From assembly GCA_046346665.1 (NCBI GenBank), contig JAXMHQ010000021.1, forward strand, positions 1 through 64,000: a DNA stretch of 64,000 bases. Reading direction: 5' to 3'. Shown piece by piece: positions 17,327 to 26,321 of this stretch; position 1 is the first letter of the stretch, and each line of letters starts with the position of its first letter. This DNA is from JAXMHQ01 sp046346665 (GTDB lineage Bacteria; Verrucomicrobiota; Verrucomicrobiia; Limisphaerales; JAXMHQ01). The position numbers and the translations under genes are program-made. The notes under the pieces were generated by a model. The model was not told the origin of the DNA. It did not search any database and saw only the letters and a program-made list of their open reading frames with translations.

Positions 17327-19480
17327 ATGCGAACGGACATTGGTTTGCGGGCGCGGCCGCTCATCCGCGTGTTGGGCACATTGGGCTTCCCGGTCCTGGC
17401 GATGATTCTTGCCGCCGCAGCTTCGGCCGCGGCTGCCACCTTCGCCAATTCCGACTGCCTCGATTGCCACACCGACCCCTCGAACAACCGGACCGTCGAC
17501 GGCAAAACCGTGCCCATGGCCTTGTTCCCGACCAACGGCTTCGCGCGCTCCGTGCACGCGAAGCTGGATTGCGTCGATTGCCACGACGGAATCAAGGACC
17601 TGGTGCATCCCAGCAAGCTCCCGCCGCCCAACTGCGCCGGCTGCCACGAAAAGGAATCGAAGGATTACGCCACGAGCATCCACGGCGTGAGCCACGCGAT
17701 GGGCGCGTCCGGCGCCGCCACCTGCGCAAGCTGCCACGGGTCGCACGAAATCATTCCCGTCAAGGACCCCGCGTCCCCGGTGTTCAAGCTGAACCTCCCC
17801 CAGACCTGCGCCAAATGCCACAGCAACCCAGGCCTCACCAAGGAATACGAAATGAAGTTCCCCGAGGCCGCGTCCCAGTATTCCGACAGCATCCACGGCC
17901 GTGCCTTGCTTAAAATGGGCCTCATCGTCGCGCCCTCGTGCAACAACTGCCACGGCGTCCACGACATCAAGCGCAGCGTCGACCGCGACGCCCCCATCAA
18001 CCACGCGAACGTGGCCAAAACCTGCGGCAAATGCCACGTCGGCATCGAGGAGGTCTACCGCCAGAGCGTTCACGGCCAGTTGCTCGCGAAGGGCGACAAG
18101 CGCGGCCCCGTGTGCACCGACTGCCATACCGCCCACCAGGTCGAGGCGCCCAAGGACGGCCATTTCAAGATGGTCTCCGACCAGCGCTGCGGCAAATGCC
18201 ACCAGGACCGGCTCGAGCATTACCGCGAAACCTACCACGGCAAAGCCATGGCCCTCGGCAAACCGAATGTCGCATCCGACGTCGCCGCCTGCTACGACTG
18301 CCACGGCCATCACGACGTGCTCCCCGCGTCCGATCCCGCGTCGCGGCTCTCAAAGGCCAACATCCTCGCCACCTGCCGCCAGTGCCATCCGTCCGCCACC
18401 ACCGGGTTCACCGAATACCGGCCGCACGCCAATCCGCTCGACGGGAAAAATTACCCGCTGCTCCACGTGGTCTTCCTGGGCATGACCGGCCTGCTGGTCG
18501 GCGTGTTCACGTTCTTCGGCCTCCACACCATCGTCTGGCTCCTCCGCGTTGCCTACCTTTACTGGGGCGATTCGAAAAAATTCCGCGAAACCAAGGTCGA
18601 GATCCAGGAGGACGACGAATGGTTCACCCGGTTCGTGCCGTTCGAACGCTTCCTGCATTTCCTCGTCGTCACGAGCTTCCTGCTCCTGGTGCTCACCGGC
18701 ATGCCGCTCAAATTCTATTACACCCACTGGGCCAAGGTGCTCTTCGGCATCATCGGCGGCGCGGAAACCGCCCGCACCCTCCACCGCTTCGGCGCCATCA
18801 TCACATTCCTCTACTTCGGCCTCCACCTCACCGCCCTCATCAGCAAGACATGGAAAGGACGCCGCAACGTGTTCGATCCCGCCACCGGCCGGTTCAGCCT
18901 CAAACGGCTCTGGAACGTCCTCTTCGGACCCGATTCCATGATCCCCACCTGGCAGGATTGGAAGGATTTCGTCGCGCACAACAAATGGTTCTTCGGCAAG
19001 GGCGAGAAACCCGCGTTCGACCGCTGGACTTATTGGGAGAAGTTCGATTACTTCGCCGTGTTCTGGGGCGTGTTCATCATCGGTTCGTCCGGGTTGATCC
19101 TTTGGTTCCCGACATTCTTCACCCGCTTCCTGCCGGGCTGGGTCATCAACGTCGCCCTCATCATCCATTCCGACGAGGCGCTGCTCGCCGCCGGATTCAT
19201 CTTCTCAATCCATTTCTTTAACACCCACTTCCGGATCGAGAAATTCCCGATGGACACCGTCATCTTCTCGGGCCGCATCTCCAAAGCCGAAATGCTGCAC
19301 GAACGCAAACGCTGGTACGACCGGCTCCTGAAAGAAGGCCGCCTGGACCAGTTCCGGGTCCGCGACGATTGGGAAGGCTGGAAGAGCATCGCCCGGTCGT
19401 TCGGCTATTTCTTCTTCGGCCTCGGCGTCCTGCTGCTGCTGCTGATCATTTACGCCATGGTCTCACGCCTGGCCCATTGA
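17327..19480 (+). CDS. Fusion protein: 11-haem cytochrome c domain plus cytochrome b membrane domain
   Basis: A 717-residue protein. A signal segment (about 12-38) is followed by 11 CXXCH motifs (CLDCH, CVDCH, CAGCH, CASCH, CAKCH, CNNCH, CGKCH, CTDCH, CGKCH, CYDCH, CRQCH; about residues 43-360), then a cytochrome b561/FdnI-like region with four or more membrane segments and histidines in HFLVVTSFLLLVLTGMPL, LHRFGAIITFLYFGLHL and SIHFFNTHF. The architecture matches CbcL-type inner-membrane quinol oxidases of metal-reducing bacteria, but has more haems than their usual nine. GGGAGCAGGA precedes ATG 17327. It probably forms an operon with the genes at 15842 and 19567. Confidence 0.92.
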   Translation: MRTDIGLRARPLIRVLGTLGFPVLAMILAAAASAAAATFANSDCLDCHTDPSNNRTVDGKTVPMALFPTNGFARSVHAKLDCVDCHDGIKDLVHPSKLPPPNCAGCHEKESKDYATSIHGVSHAMGASGAATCASCHGSHEIIPVKDPASPVFKLNLPQTCAKCHSNPGLTKEYEMKFPEAASQYSDSIHGRALLKMGLIVAPSCNNCHGVHDIKRSVDRDAPINHANVAKTCGKCHVGIEEVYRQSVHGQLLAKGDKRGPVCTDCHTAHQVEAPKDGHFKMVSDQRCGKCHQDRLEHYRETYHGKAMALGKPNVASDVAACYDCHGHHDVLPASDPASRLSKANILATCRQCHPSATTGFTEYRPHANPLDGKNYPLLHVVFLGMTGLLVGVFTFFGLHTIVWLLRVAYLYWGDSKKFRETKVEIQEDDEWFTRFVPFERFLHFLVVTSFLLLVLTGMPLKFYYTHWAKVLFGIIGGAETARTLHRFGAIITFLYFGLHLTALISKTWKGRRNVFDPATGRFSLKRLWNVLFGPDSMIPTWQDWKDFVAHNKWFFGKGEKPAFDRWTYWEKFDYFAVFWGVFIIGSSGLILWFPTFFTRFLPGWVINVALIIHSDEALLAAGFIFSIHFFNTHFRIEKFPMDTVIFSGRISKAEMLHERKRWYDRLLKEGRLDQFRVRDDWEGWKSIARSFGYFFFGLGVLLLLLIIYAMVSRLAH

Positions 19481-19566
19481 CCCCGGCCCGCGGGCTGCCT
19501 CCGGGGGACGCAATAAATGAAGAGCAATCGGCAATTCCGGCGAAGCCCCGCCCGGGGAAATGCCCG

Positions 19567-21324
19567 ATGACTCACGCCATGTGTCGTCTCTGGATTGGAT
19601 TGATCCTCTGGCTGGTCGCGGCCGCGGCGGGCTCGGCCGCCCCGGCACTCCGCGACAGCGATTGCCTCGACTGTCATTCCGATAAAACCTTGTCGCGCAC
19701 CAACGCGGCCGGGACGGAGGAATCCCTCTTCGTGGACCCCGCGCTGCTCGCGGCCTCTGCCCACCGCACCAATTCGTGCGTGAGCTGCCACACCGCCATC
19801 ACCGCAAAACATCCCGACGACAACCTGCCCGTCACTCCCGTCCAGTGCGCGTCCTGCCACGAACGCGCCTCTGCCACTTACCAATCCAGCGTCCACGGCC
19901 TCGCCGAAAAAGCCGGAACACCCGGCGTCGCGGGATGCAAGGATTGCCACGGAACCCACCGCGTCGCCGGATCGGATTCGCCCGGCTCGCTCCTCCATTC
20001 CTCCATGGAGGCGCGCACCTGCGGCGAATGCCATGCGAAAGAGGCGCAGGATTGGGAGTCGAGCGTCCACGGCGCGGCCGCCCGCGCCGGCAAACGCGAG
20101 GCGCCCCTCTGCACCGACTGCCATTCCGAACACAACATCGAGGCGCTCAAAGGCAGTTCGCCCATCAAAATCTCCGAACAGGTCTGCAGCCGCTGCCACG
20201 CCTCTGAACGCCTCAATACCAAGTTCAATCTCCCCGGCGACCGCGTCAAAACCTTCTTCGAAAGCTACCACGGCCTCGCCGCACAATACGGATCGACCGT
20301 CGCCGCCAATTGCGGCAGTTGCCACGGATACCACCGCGTCCTGCCATCGTCCGATCCCGGCTCCACAATCCACCCGTCCCACCTCATCGAAACCTGCGGC
20401 AAATGCCACCCAGGGGCAGGGGAGAAGTTCGTGTCGGACCGGATCCACGTGGACACCGCCGCCGCGCAAAGCGGGCCGGAACTCGGCAGCCGCATCAACT
20501 GGTGGGTGCGCCGGCTCTACCTCGCACTGATCGTCGGCGTGATCGGAACCATGGGCGTTCACAACATCCTGGTGTTCGCGCGCAAAGTCCGGGCACGGTT
20601 CGCCCTCAGCGCCCGGCCTGTCCTGCGCATGAGCGCCTCGCAACGCTGGCAGCACCTCGTCCTGGCCGGCAGCTTCATTGTGCTCGCCCTGACAGGTTTT
20701 GCGCTCAAATTCCCCGACTCCTTCCTCGCCCACGCCATGGGCTCGAGCGAACCCGTCCGGCGCTGGACCCATCGCGGCGCCGGCATCGTGCTGCTCCTCG
20801 CCGGCGTCTACCACCTCGCGTACATCCTGTTCCGGCCCGAAGGCCGCCGCCTCGTGCGCGATTTGCTGCCCGTCCGGCAGGATGCCGTGGACGTCTGGAT
20901 CGCGGCCCGCTACCTCCTCGGCTGGAGCCAGGAAAAACCCCGGTTCGGCCGGTTCGGTTACGCCGAAAAAATGGAATACTGGGCCGTCCTGTGGGGAACC
21001 ATCATCATGGGCGCCAGCGGCCTCATGATCTGGTTCAAGGTCGACGTCACTCGCTGGCTGCCACGCTGGGCCGTCGAGGTCGCCTGGACCGTCCACTACT
21101 ACGAAGCCCTCCTCGCCTGCCTCGCCATCGTCGTCTGGCACTTCTACCACGTGCTGTTCGATCCCGATGTCTACCCCCTCAACCCCGCGTGCTGGGACGG
21201 GCGCGTGTCCCGCCATTGGCAAATGGAGGAACACCCCCTCGACCCCGCATCCGCCCCGGCGGCCCCGACGGCCCCAACCCCGGATCCACAGCCCGGCGAC
21301 AAAAAGCACCTAATCAAAAATTGA
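19567..21324 (+). CDS. Fusion protein: nine-haem cytochrome c domain plus cytochrome b membrane domain
   Basis: A 585-residue protein from ATG 19567 (19579 is an alternative). The signal peptide is CRLWIGLILWLVAAAAGSAA. Nine CXXCH motifs follow (CLDCH, CVSCH, CASCH, CKDCH, CGECH, CTDCH, CSRCH, CGSCH, CGKCH), then a membrane segment near LYLALIVGVIGTMGVHNILV and a b561-like core with HLVLAGSFIVLALTGFALKF, HRGAGIVLLLAGVYHL and VHYYEALLACLAIVVWHFYH. It is a paralogue of the preceding protein and fits the nine-haem CbcL layout closely. A proline/alanine-rich tail ends the protein. A frame continuing upstream to 19369 overlaps the previous gene and is not used. Confidence 0.92.
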   Translation: MTHAMCRLWIGLILWLVAAAAGSAAPALRDSDCLDCHSDKTLSRTNAAGTEESLFVDPALLAASAHRTNSCVSCHTAITAKHPDDNLPVTPVQCASCHERASATYQSSVHGLAEKAGTPGVAGCKDCHGTHRVAGSDSPGSLLHSSMEARTCGECHAKEAQDWESSVHGAAARAGKREAPLCTDCHSEHNIEALKGSSPIKISEQVCSRCHASERLNTKFNLPGDRVKTFFESYHGLAAQYGSTVAANCGSCHGYHRVLPSSDPGSTIHPSHLIETCGKCHPGAGEKFVSDRIHVDTAAAQSGPELGSRINWWVRRLYLALIVGVIGTMGVHNILVFARKVRARFALSARPVLRMSASQRWQHLVLAGSFIVLALTGFALKFPDSFLAHAMGSSEPVRRWTHRGAGIVLLLAGVYHLAYILFRPEGRRLVRDLLPVRQDAVDVWIAARYLLGWSQEKPRFGRFGYAEKMEYWAVLWGTIIMGASGLMIWFKVDVTRWLPRWAVEVAWTVHYYEALLACLAIVVWHFYHVLFDPDVYPLNPACWDGRVSRHWQMEEHPLDPASAPAAPTAPTPDPQPGDKKHLIKN

Positions 21325-21644
21325 CCTGCCTTATCCAAATCCACACAGTGGATAAGCCAAAAATATACTGAATAAGATTTCATCGAGATGTTGACGAACC
21401 CTAGCAAAAGTAGTATTTCGACTTCGTCATAAGCAGTAAAATAAGTCCAACGAATATGCCGGTGTGCGTCAGTTGCTGTTGGATGTCAAAAAACGCAAAG
21501 GGTTTGGCAAGGGATGGGGAGCCCGGTTTTGAGGGTGAAACTAGCATTCGGATATGAATTGCGGAGCAGCATCGGGATCGGGGCGCCGGGGCGCGCGGGG
21601 TCGGTGTTGCGCCGGGTGTCGGCGGGCGTGTGATTGACAGGCCT
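21325..21644. other. Intergenic region between the cytochrome fusion gene and hemA
   Basis: No gene is supported. The left half (21325-21480) is clearly AT-richer than the flanks and contains TCCACACAGTGGATAA (a short imperfect palindrome at 21341-21356). This is a plausible promoter zone for hemA and the downstream cytochrome, but no motif could be named with confidence. Confidence 0.35.
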
Positions 21645-22736
21645 ATGAAACTTTTTGTCGCGGGAATCAGTTACAAGACGGCGCCGGTGGCGCTGCGCGA
21701 GAAACTCGCCGTGCACGCCTCCCAGCTCCAGTGCCACGGCTGCTCCCTCAAACTCCGCGGCGGACTCTCCGAAGTCGTCGTCGTGTCCACCTGCAACCGC
21801 GTCGAAATCTACGGCGTCTCCACCGACGACTCCCGCGATCCCCGGGCACTCTTCCGCCTCCTCTCCGCCGAACCCTGCGAACTCGATCCCTACATCTACG
21901 TCAAGGAATCCGGCGCCGCCCTCGAACACCTCTTCTCCGTCGCCGGCGGACTCGATTCCCTCGTCCTGGGCGAAACCGAAATCACCGGCCAGATCAAACA
22001 GGCTTACCAGGCCGCCCAATCCGCCCGACTCACCGGCCGCGTCCTGAACCGCGTTTTCCAAACCGCCCTCTCCACCGCCAAACTCATCCGATCCCGAACC
22101 GGCATCGGCCGCGGCGCCACCTCCGTCGGCAGCGTCGCCGTCGAACTCGCCGAGCGCATCTTCGCCGGCAACCTCTCCGAACGCACCGTCATGATCATCG
22201 GCGCCGGCAAAATGGGCGAAGCCTGCGTCAAACACCTCGCCAAAAAAGGCGCCCAATCCGTCCTCGTCTCCAACCGCTCCTTCGAACGCGCCGAACTCCT
22301 CGCCGCCGAATTCGGCGGACGCGCCATCCGCTTCGACGATTGCACCGCCGCCATGGAAGCCGCCGACATCGTCGTCAGCTCCACCGGCTGCCCCCACACC
22401 ATTCTCAACCGCTCCGACGTCGCCCGCGTCATGTCCGCCCGCCGCAACCGCCCGCTCGTGCTGATCGACATCGCCGTCCCGCGCGACATCGCCGCCGACG
22501 TCCAGCATCTCGACAACGTTTACCTCTACAACGTCGACGACCTCGAAATGATCGTCCGCGAAAACGTCAAGCAGCGCGAACACGAACTCAGCCGCTGCGA
22601 AGATATCATCGCCGACGCCGTGTCCGAAACGCTGGACCGCATCAATCCGCCGGGCCGCCACGTGCCGGGAGCCCTTGAGGCGGGGCTCGCCCTGTTCCAG
22701 CCCGCGGACTGCAGCGCCGCAGCGGTGGGCGCCTGA
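21645..22736 (+). CDS. hemA: Glutamyl-tRNA reductase, short form
   Basis: First enzyme of the C5 tetrapyrrole pathway: reduces glutamyl-tRNA to glutamate-1-semialdehyde. Diagnostic motifs: active-site Cys in VSTCNRVEIYG, GETEITGQIK, GRGATSVGSVAVELA, NADPH-binding VMIIGAGKMGE, and NRPLVLIDIAVPRDI. It is 363 residues, shorter than the usual 410-450: after the DDLEMIVRENVKQREHEL helix the dimerisation domain appears largely missing. It sits inside a cytochrome c gene island, so local haem demand is a reasonable reason for the placement. ATG 21645 is chosen because the family begins just there. Confidence 0.92.
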   Translation: MKLFVAGISYKTAPVALREKLAVHASQLQCHGCSLKLRGGLSEVVVVSTCNRVEIYGVSTDDSRDPRALFRLLSAEPCELDPYIYVKESGAALEHLFSVAGGLDSLVLGETEITGQIKQAYQAAQSARLTGRVLNRVFQTALSTAKLIRSRTGIGRGATSVGSVAVELAERIFAGNLSERTVMIIGAGKMGEACVKHLAKKGAQSVLVSNRSFERAELLAAEFGGRAIRFDDCTAAMEAADIVVSSTGCPHTILNRSDVARVMSARRNRPLVLIDIAVPRDIAADVQHLDNVYLYNVDDLEMIVRENVKQREHELSRCEDIIADAVSETLDRINPPGRHVPGALEAGLALFQPADCSAAAVGA

Positions 22737-22793
22737 AATCCAGACCAATTTGTGAAGTACAACTGACAGTGAATCGTTAACAACAGTGCACCT

Positions 22794-25088
22794 ATGAAAA
22801 TGCGTTCCGCAATCAAACGAGCAGCAACTGGCTTTGCGGCAGTTGTACTCCTCACCGGCGTGGGAACAGCCACGTCGCAAGGGGCGGCTCCAGCCCTCCA
22901 GGGCTCGATCAACATCCGCCCCCTGACACCCACCGAACTCACCAAGTATTCGCTGCCGGCCACGACCGAAACGTCGGGTGGCCTGAATACCATCGGGGTG
23001 GGCCAGCCGGCCTACCTGGACGCCCTCGTCAACGCGGCCATCGCGCCCTCCAACATCGTCAGCGTCGTGTGGACGATCACCAACGCCCCCATCGGCTCCG
23101 CCGCCGTGCTCTCAGCCAGCCCCCTCGGCACCAACGTGCCGCCCTTCAACATGGCGGACATTTACAACAATAGCGGCGGCCTGGTCTACCAGGTGGCCGG
23201 ACGCACCGTCTTGCGCCCCGACCTCCCGGGCCAATACGCCGTCAAGGCCGTCATCACCACCGCGGGCGGCAGCGGCACCACCAACCTCGTCCAGCTGATC
23301 ACCGCCGGCACCTACGTCGGCCTCAACAACTGCGCCCTGTGTCACAGCGGCGGCATCATCGCCTCCAACATCGTGACACCCTGGTCTGGCACCCCCCACG
23401 CCACCTTCTTCACCCGCGCCATCGATGGCCAGGTCAGCAGCCATTACAGCAAAAACTGCATCTCCTGCCATGTGGTGGGCTACGATACCAACACCAACGC
23501 GGTAAACGGCGGCTTTGACGACATTGCAAACCAGCTCGGCTGGAATTTCCCGACCGTGCTGACCAACGGCAACTGGGCCGCCATGCCCTCCGCCCTCCAA
23601 AACCTCGCCAACATCCAGTGCGAAAACTGCCACGGCCCCGGCAGCGAACACGCCGCCGCCCTCGGCAACACCAACGTCTCCAACTGGCCCCGCGTCGCCG
23701 TCAATTACTGGGCTGGCGATTGCGCCGTCTGCCACGACGCCACCCCGCAGCACATCCACGTGCAGGAATGGAACGCCTCCGGCCACGCCGTCGCACCCCG
23801 GACCCCCTCCGGCCCGACCCGCAACAACTGCGTGCGCTGCCATACCGCCGGCGGTTTCGAGGGCTACAGCGAGAATATCAACAATACCAACAAGTACGCT
23901 ACCAACACCGTCTACCAGTCCATCGGCTGCCAGGCCTGCCATGACCCGCATCAGGACACCAACCCGCACCAGCTCCGGCTCGGCTACAACGTCGTGCTGC
24001 CGGACGGCACCGTCGTCACCAACGCCGGCAGCGGCGGCTTCTGCATGAACTGCCATATGAGCCGCAACGGTTCCGCTTCCAACAACGTCGCGAACTACAA
24101 GGCCGGCCTGCCCACGTGGCCCGGCGGCTCCAGCTTCGGCGTCCACGACAGTCCCCAGGGCGACATGCTCGAAGGCGTGAATGCCATCACCTATGGCAAG
24201 GCCATCCCGAGCGCCGCCCATCGCAGCGTGATCACCAACACCTGCGCCGGCTGCCATATGCAGCCCATCGCGGCCACCGACCCGGCCTACCTCAAGGCCG
24301 GCGCCCACACCATGAACATGAGCTACATGAACGGCACCAACGAAGTCGATGTCACCGCCGTCTGCGTCCAATGCCACGGCCAGATCACCGACTTCAACAT
24401 GCTCCGGGGCGACTTCAATGGCGACGGCGTGATCGAAGGTGTGCAGACTGAAGTCCAGCACCTGCTCGACAAACTGACCACCTACCTGCCGAACACCAAC
24501 GGCGTGGTCGATGGCTTGGTCAAGACGCCTTCCGTCAAGACCAACTGGACCATGTCCCAGCTCAACGCTGCTTACAACTGGCAGTTCGTCAATAACGACG
24601 GCAGCAAGGGCATCCACAACGCGCCCTTCGCCGTGGGCCTCCTCAAGGCCTCCATCGCCGACCTCAACGGCGACTCCAACAACGACGGCCTGCCCGATTG
24701 GTGGCAGACCCAGTATTTCGGGTCCCCGACGAATTCCCTCGCCGCCCCGAACGCGACGCCTGCGGGCGACGGAGTTCCGAACTGGCTCAAATACTCGCTC
24801 GGCCTCAACCCGACCGTGCCCGGCATGGTCCTGCCCGACGGCGTCATGTGGGCCAATGGAACCGCCCTCGTCGACGGTGGCAACACCAACAGCATCCGCA
24901 TCTACACGGCCGCTGAAGTGGTGTTCGACACCCAGGCCGGCAAGACCTATCAACTGCAGGAAACCTCCTCGCTCAGCTCCGGCTGGCAGCCGATCGGCAG
25001 CCCGATCGCCGGCACCGGCGCCAGCATGAGCTACCTGACAGCCACACGCACCAACGTGCAACAATTCTTCCGCGTGGTGTCTCAGTAG
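22794..25088 (+). CDS. Secreted nine-haem cytochrome c with Asp/Asn-rich C-terminal region
   Basis: A 764-residue exported protein. The signal is around AATGFAAVVLLTGVGTATSQ. Residues about 35-165 form a beta-rich immunoglobulin-like segment. Nine CXXCH motifs follow (CALCH, CISCH, CENCH, CAVCH, CVRCH, CQACH, CMNCH, CAGCH, CVQCH). After them come acidic, calcium-binding-like stretches (GDFNGDGVIEG and DLNGDSNNDGLPDWW) and a C-terminal beta domain ending QQFFRVVSQ, a common verrucomicrobial ending. It is related to the nine-haem protein at 42400. It is likely a cell-surface or extracellular electron carrier. A good intrinsic terminator follows. Confidence 0.9.
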   Translation: MKMRSAIKRAATGFAAVVLLTGVGTATSQGAAPALQGSINIRPLTPTELTKYSLPATTETSGGLNTIGVGQPAYLDALVNAAIAPSNIVSVVWTITNAPIGSAAVLSASPLGTNVPPFNMADIYNNSGGLVYQVAGRTVLRPDLPGQYAVKAVITTAGGSGTTNLVQLITAGTYVGLNNCALCHSGGIIASNIVTPWSGTPHATFFTRAIDGQVSSHYSKNCISCHVVGYDTNTNAVNGGFDDIANQLGWNFPTVLTNGNWAAMPSALQNLANIQCENCHGPGSEHAAALGNTNVSNWPRVAVNYWAGDCAVCHDATPQHIHVQEWNASGHAVAPRTPSGPTRNNCVRCHTAGGFEGYSENINNTNKYATNTVYQSIGCQACHDPHQDTNPHQLRLGYNVVLPDGTVVTNAGSGGFCMNCHMSRNGSASNNVANYKAGLPTWPGGSSFGVHDSPQGDMLEGVNAITYGKAIPSAAHRSVITNTCAGCHMQPIAATDPAYLKAGAHTMNMSYMNGTNEVDVTAVCVQCHGQITDFNMLRGDFNGDGVIEGVQTEVQHLLDKLTTYLPNTNGVVDGLVKTPSVKTNWTMSQLNAAYNWQFVNNDGSKGIHNAPFAVGLLKASIADLNGDSNNDGLPDWWQTQYFGSPTNSLAAPNATPAGDGVPNWLKYSLGLNPTVPGMVLPDGVMWANGTALVDGGNTNSIRIYTAAEVVFDTQAGKTYQLQETSSLSSGWQPIGSPIAGTGASMSYLTATRTNVQQFFRVVSQ

Positions 25089-25107
25089 TCTGTTTGGGTT
25101 CGTTTCG

Positions 25108-25143
25108 AAAACCCCTCCGCCTCCGGGTGGAGGGGTTTTTTTG
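25108..25143 (+). terminator. Rho-independent terminator after the nine-haem cytochrome
   Basis: AAAACCCCTCC (25108-25118) pairs with GGAGGGGTTTT (25129-25139), an 11-base stem with a 10-base loop, and the T-run continues to 25142. It lies 20 bases past the stop codon. Confidence 0.92.
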
Positions 25144-26321
25144 TGGCCCCGGGGAGCGGCGGTTGTAAAATCGCGGACTCCTCTTTTGGTAGGGACGGCG
25201 TCCCGCCGTCCGTCCCCCTCGACTCCGTCAAGCCCCCCATCCGAGCCCAAAAACCCTTCAGACAGAATGACCCGAATGTTCAGACTGCTTCAGTCCCCCC
25301 GTCCGCGTCTCCGCGTTTATCCCTGAAAAATTAGTGTCAATTCGCGTCAATTCGCGTCAAGCCTTCCCCATCCGTCCTCCATGCCCTATTTCGCGTATTT
25401 CGTGTATTTCGCGGTTAAAAAATCTTCTGATGCCCGAAACAGCCTTTCAACCACGGAACACACGAATCGCACGAAAGAAGCACCAAAAACTAATTCCTTC
25501 AAACCCGGAAAAGTCAGGGGAATGATCGCCAGAACAATGAAAACAGATCCTGGTTCCCCTGCAGCTCATTTCCTTGCCGTCCCCCAGCCCCTGTGTTCCA
25601 TGCCCGTCCGTCATAGCCTTGGCGAAGACGGATCAGATCGCGGACCCCCCTGGTTCCCATGAATCCGTCCATCTCGTAGCCGCGATTGTAAAATCGCGGT
25701 CCCCCTCTGTGGCTATCAGCTATCGGCTATCGTCTATCGTCTATGCGGCGCAGCCGCCCTGGGGGAGACTCCGTCGAGCCCTGACCTCGTAGCCGCGATC
25801 GTGAGATCGCGGACCCCTTTTGGTAGGGACGGCGTCCCGCCGTCCGTCCCCCTCGACTCCGTCGAGCCCTGACATCCGAGCCCCAAAATCCTTCAGACAA
25901 GAATGACCCGAATATTCAGACTGCTTCAGTCCCCCTCCGCGCCTCCGCGTTTATACTCAGAAAAATTAGTGTCAATTCGCGAGAATTCGCGTCAAGCCTT
26001 CCCCATCCATCCTCCATTCCATCTTTCGCGTATTTCGCGTATTTCGCGGTTAAAAAAACTTCTGATGCCCGAAACTGCTTTTCAACCGCGAACCACGCGA
26101 ACCACGCGAAACCACGGCCAACAAGAATCTATTCTTCCTGCATCCCTTCCATGTTCATCCCTGGCTGAAAACCCCTTCAGACAGAATGAACCGAATGTTC
26201 AGACTGCTTCAGTCCCCCTCCGCGTCTCCGCGTTTTTCCCAGAAAAATTAGTGTCAATTCGCGTCAATTCGCGTCAAGCCTTCCCCATCCGTGTTCCATC
26301 CGTGGCCAAAAAACCTTCCCT
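25144..26321. repeat. Array of degenerate direct repeats next to the integron integrase
   Basis: No gene is supported in these 1.2 kb. The same mosaic appears in two full copies (25184-25500 and 25817-26110) and one shorter copy (26172-26310). Each contains, in order, GGTAGGGACGGCGTCCC, TTCAGACAGAATGA, CAGACTGCTTCAGTCCCCC, AAAAATTAGTGTCAATTCGC with tandem TTCGCGTCAA words, and TTTCGCGTATTTCG words. Copies of the dispersed hairpin repeat sit at 25155-25177, 25673-25701 and 25786-25815. Small open frames here only translate the repeats. Confidence 0.8.
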
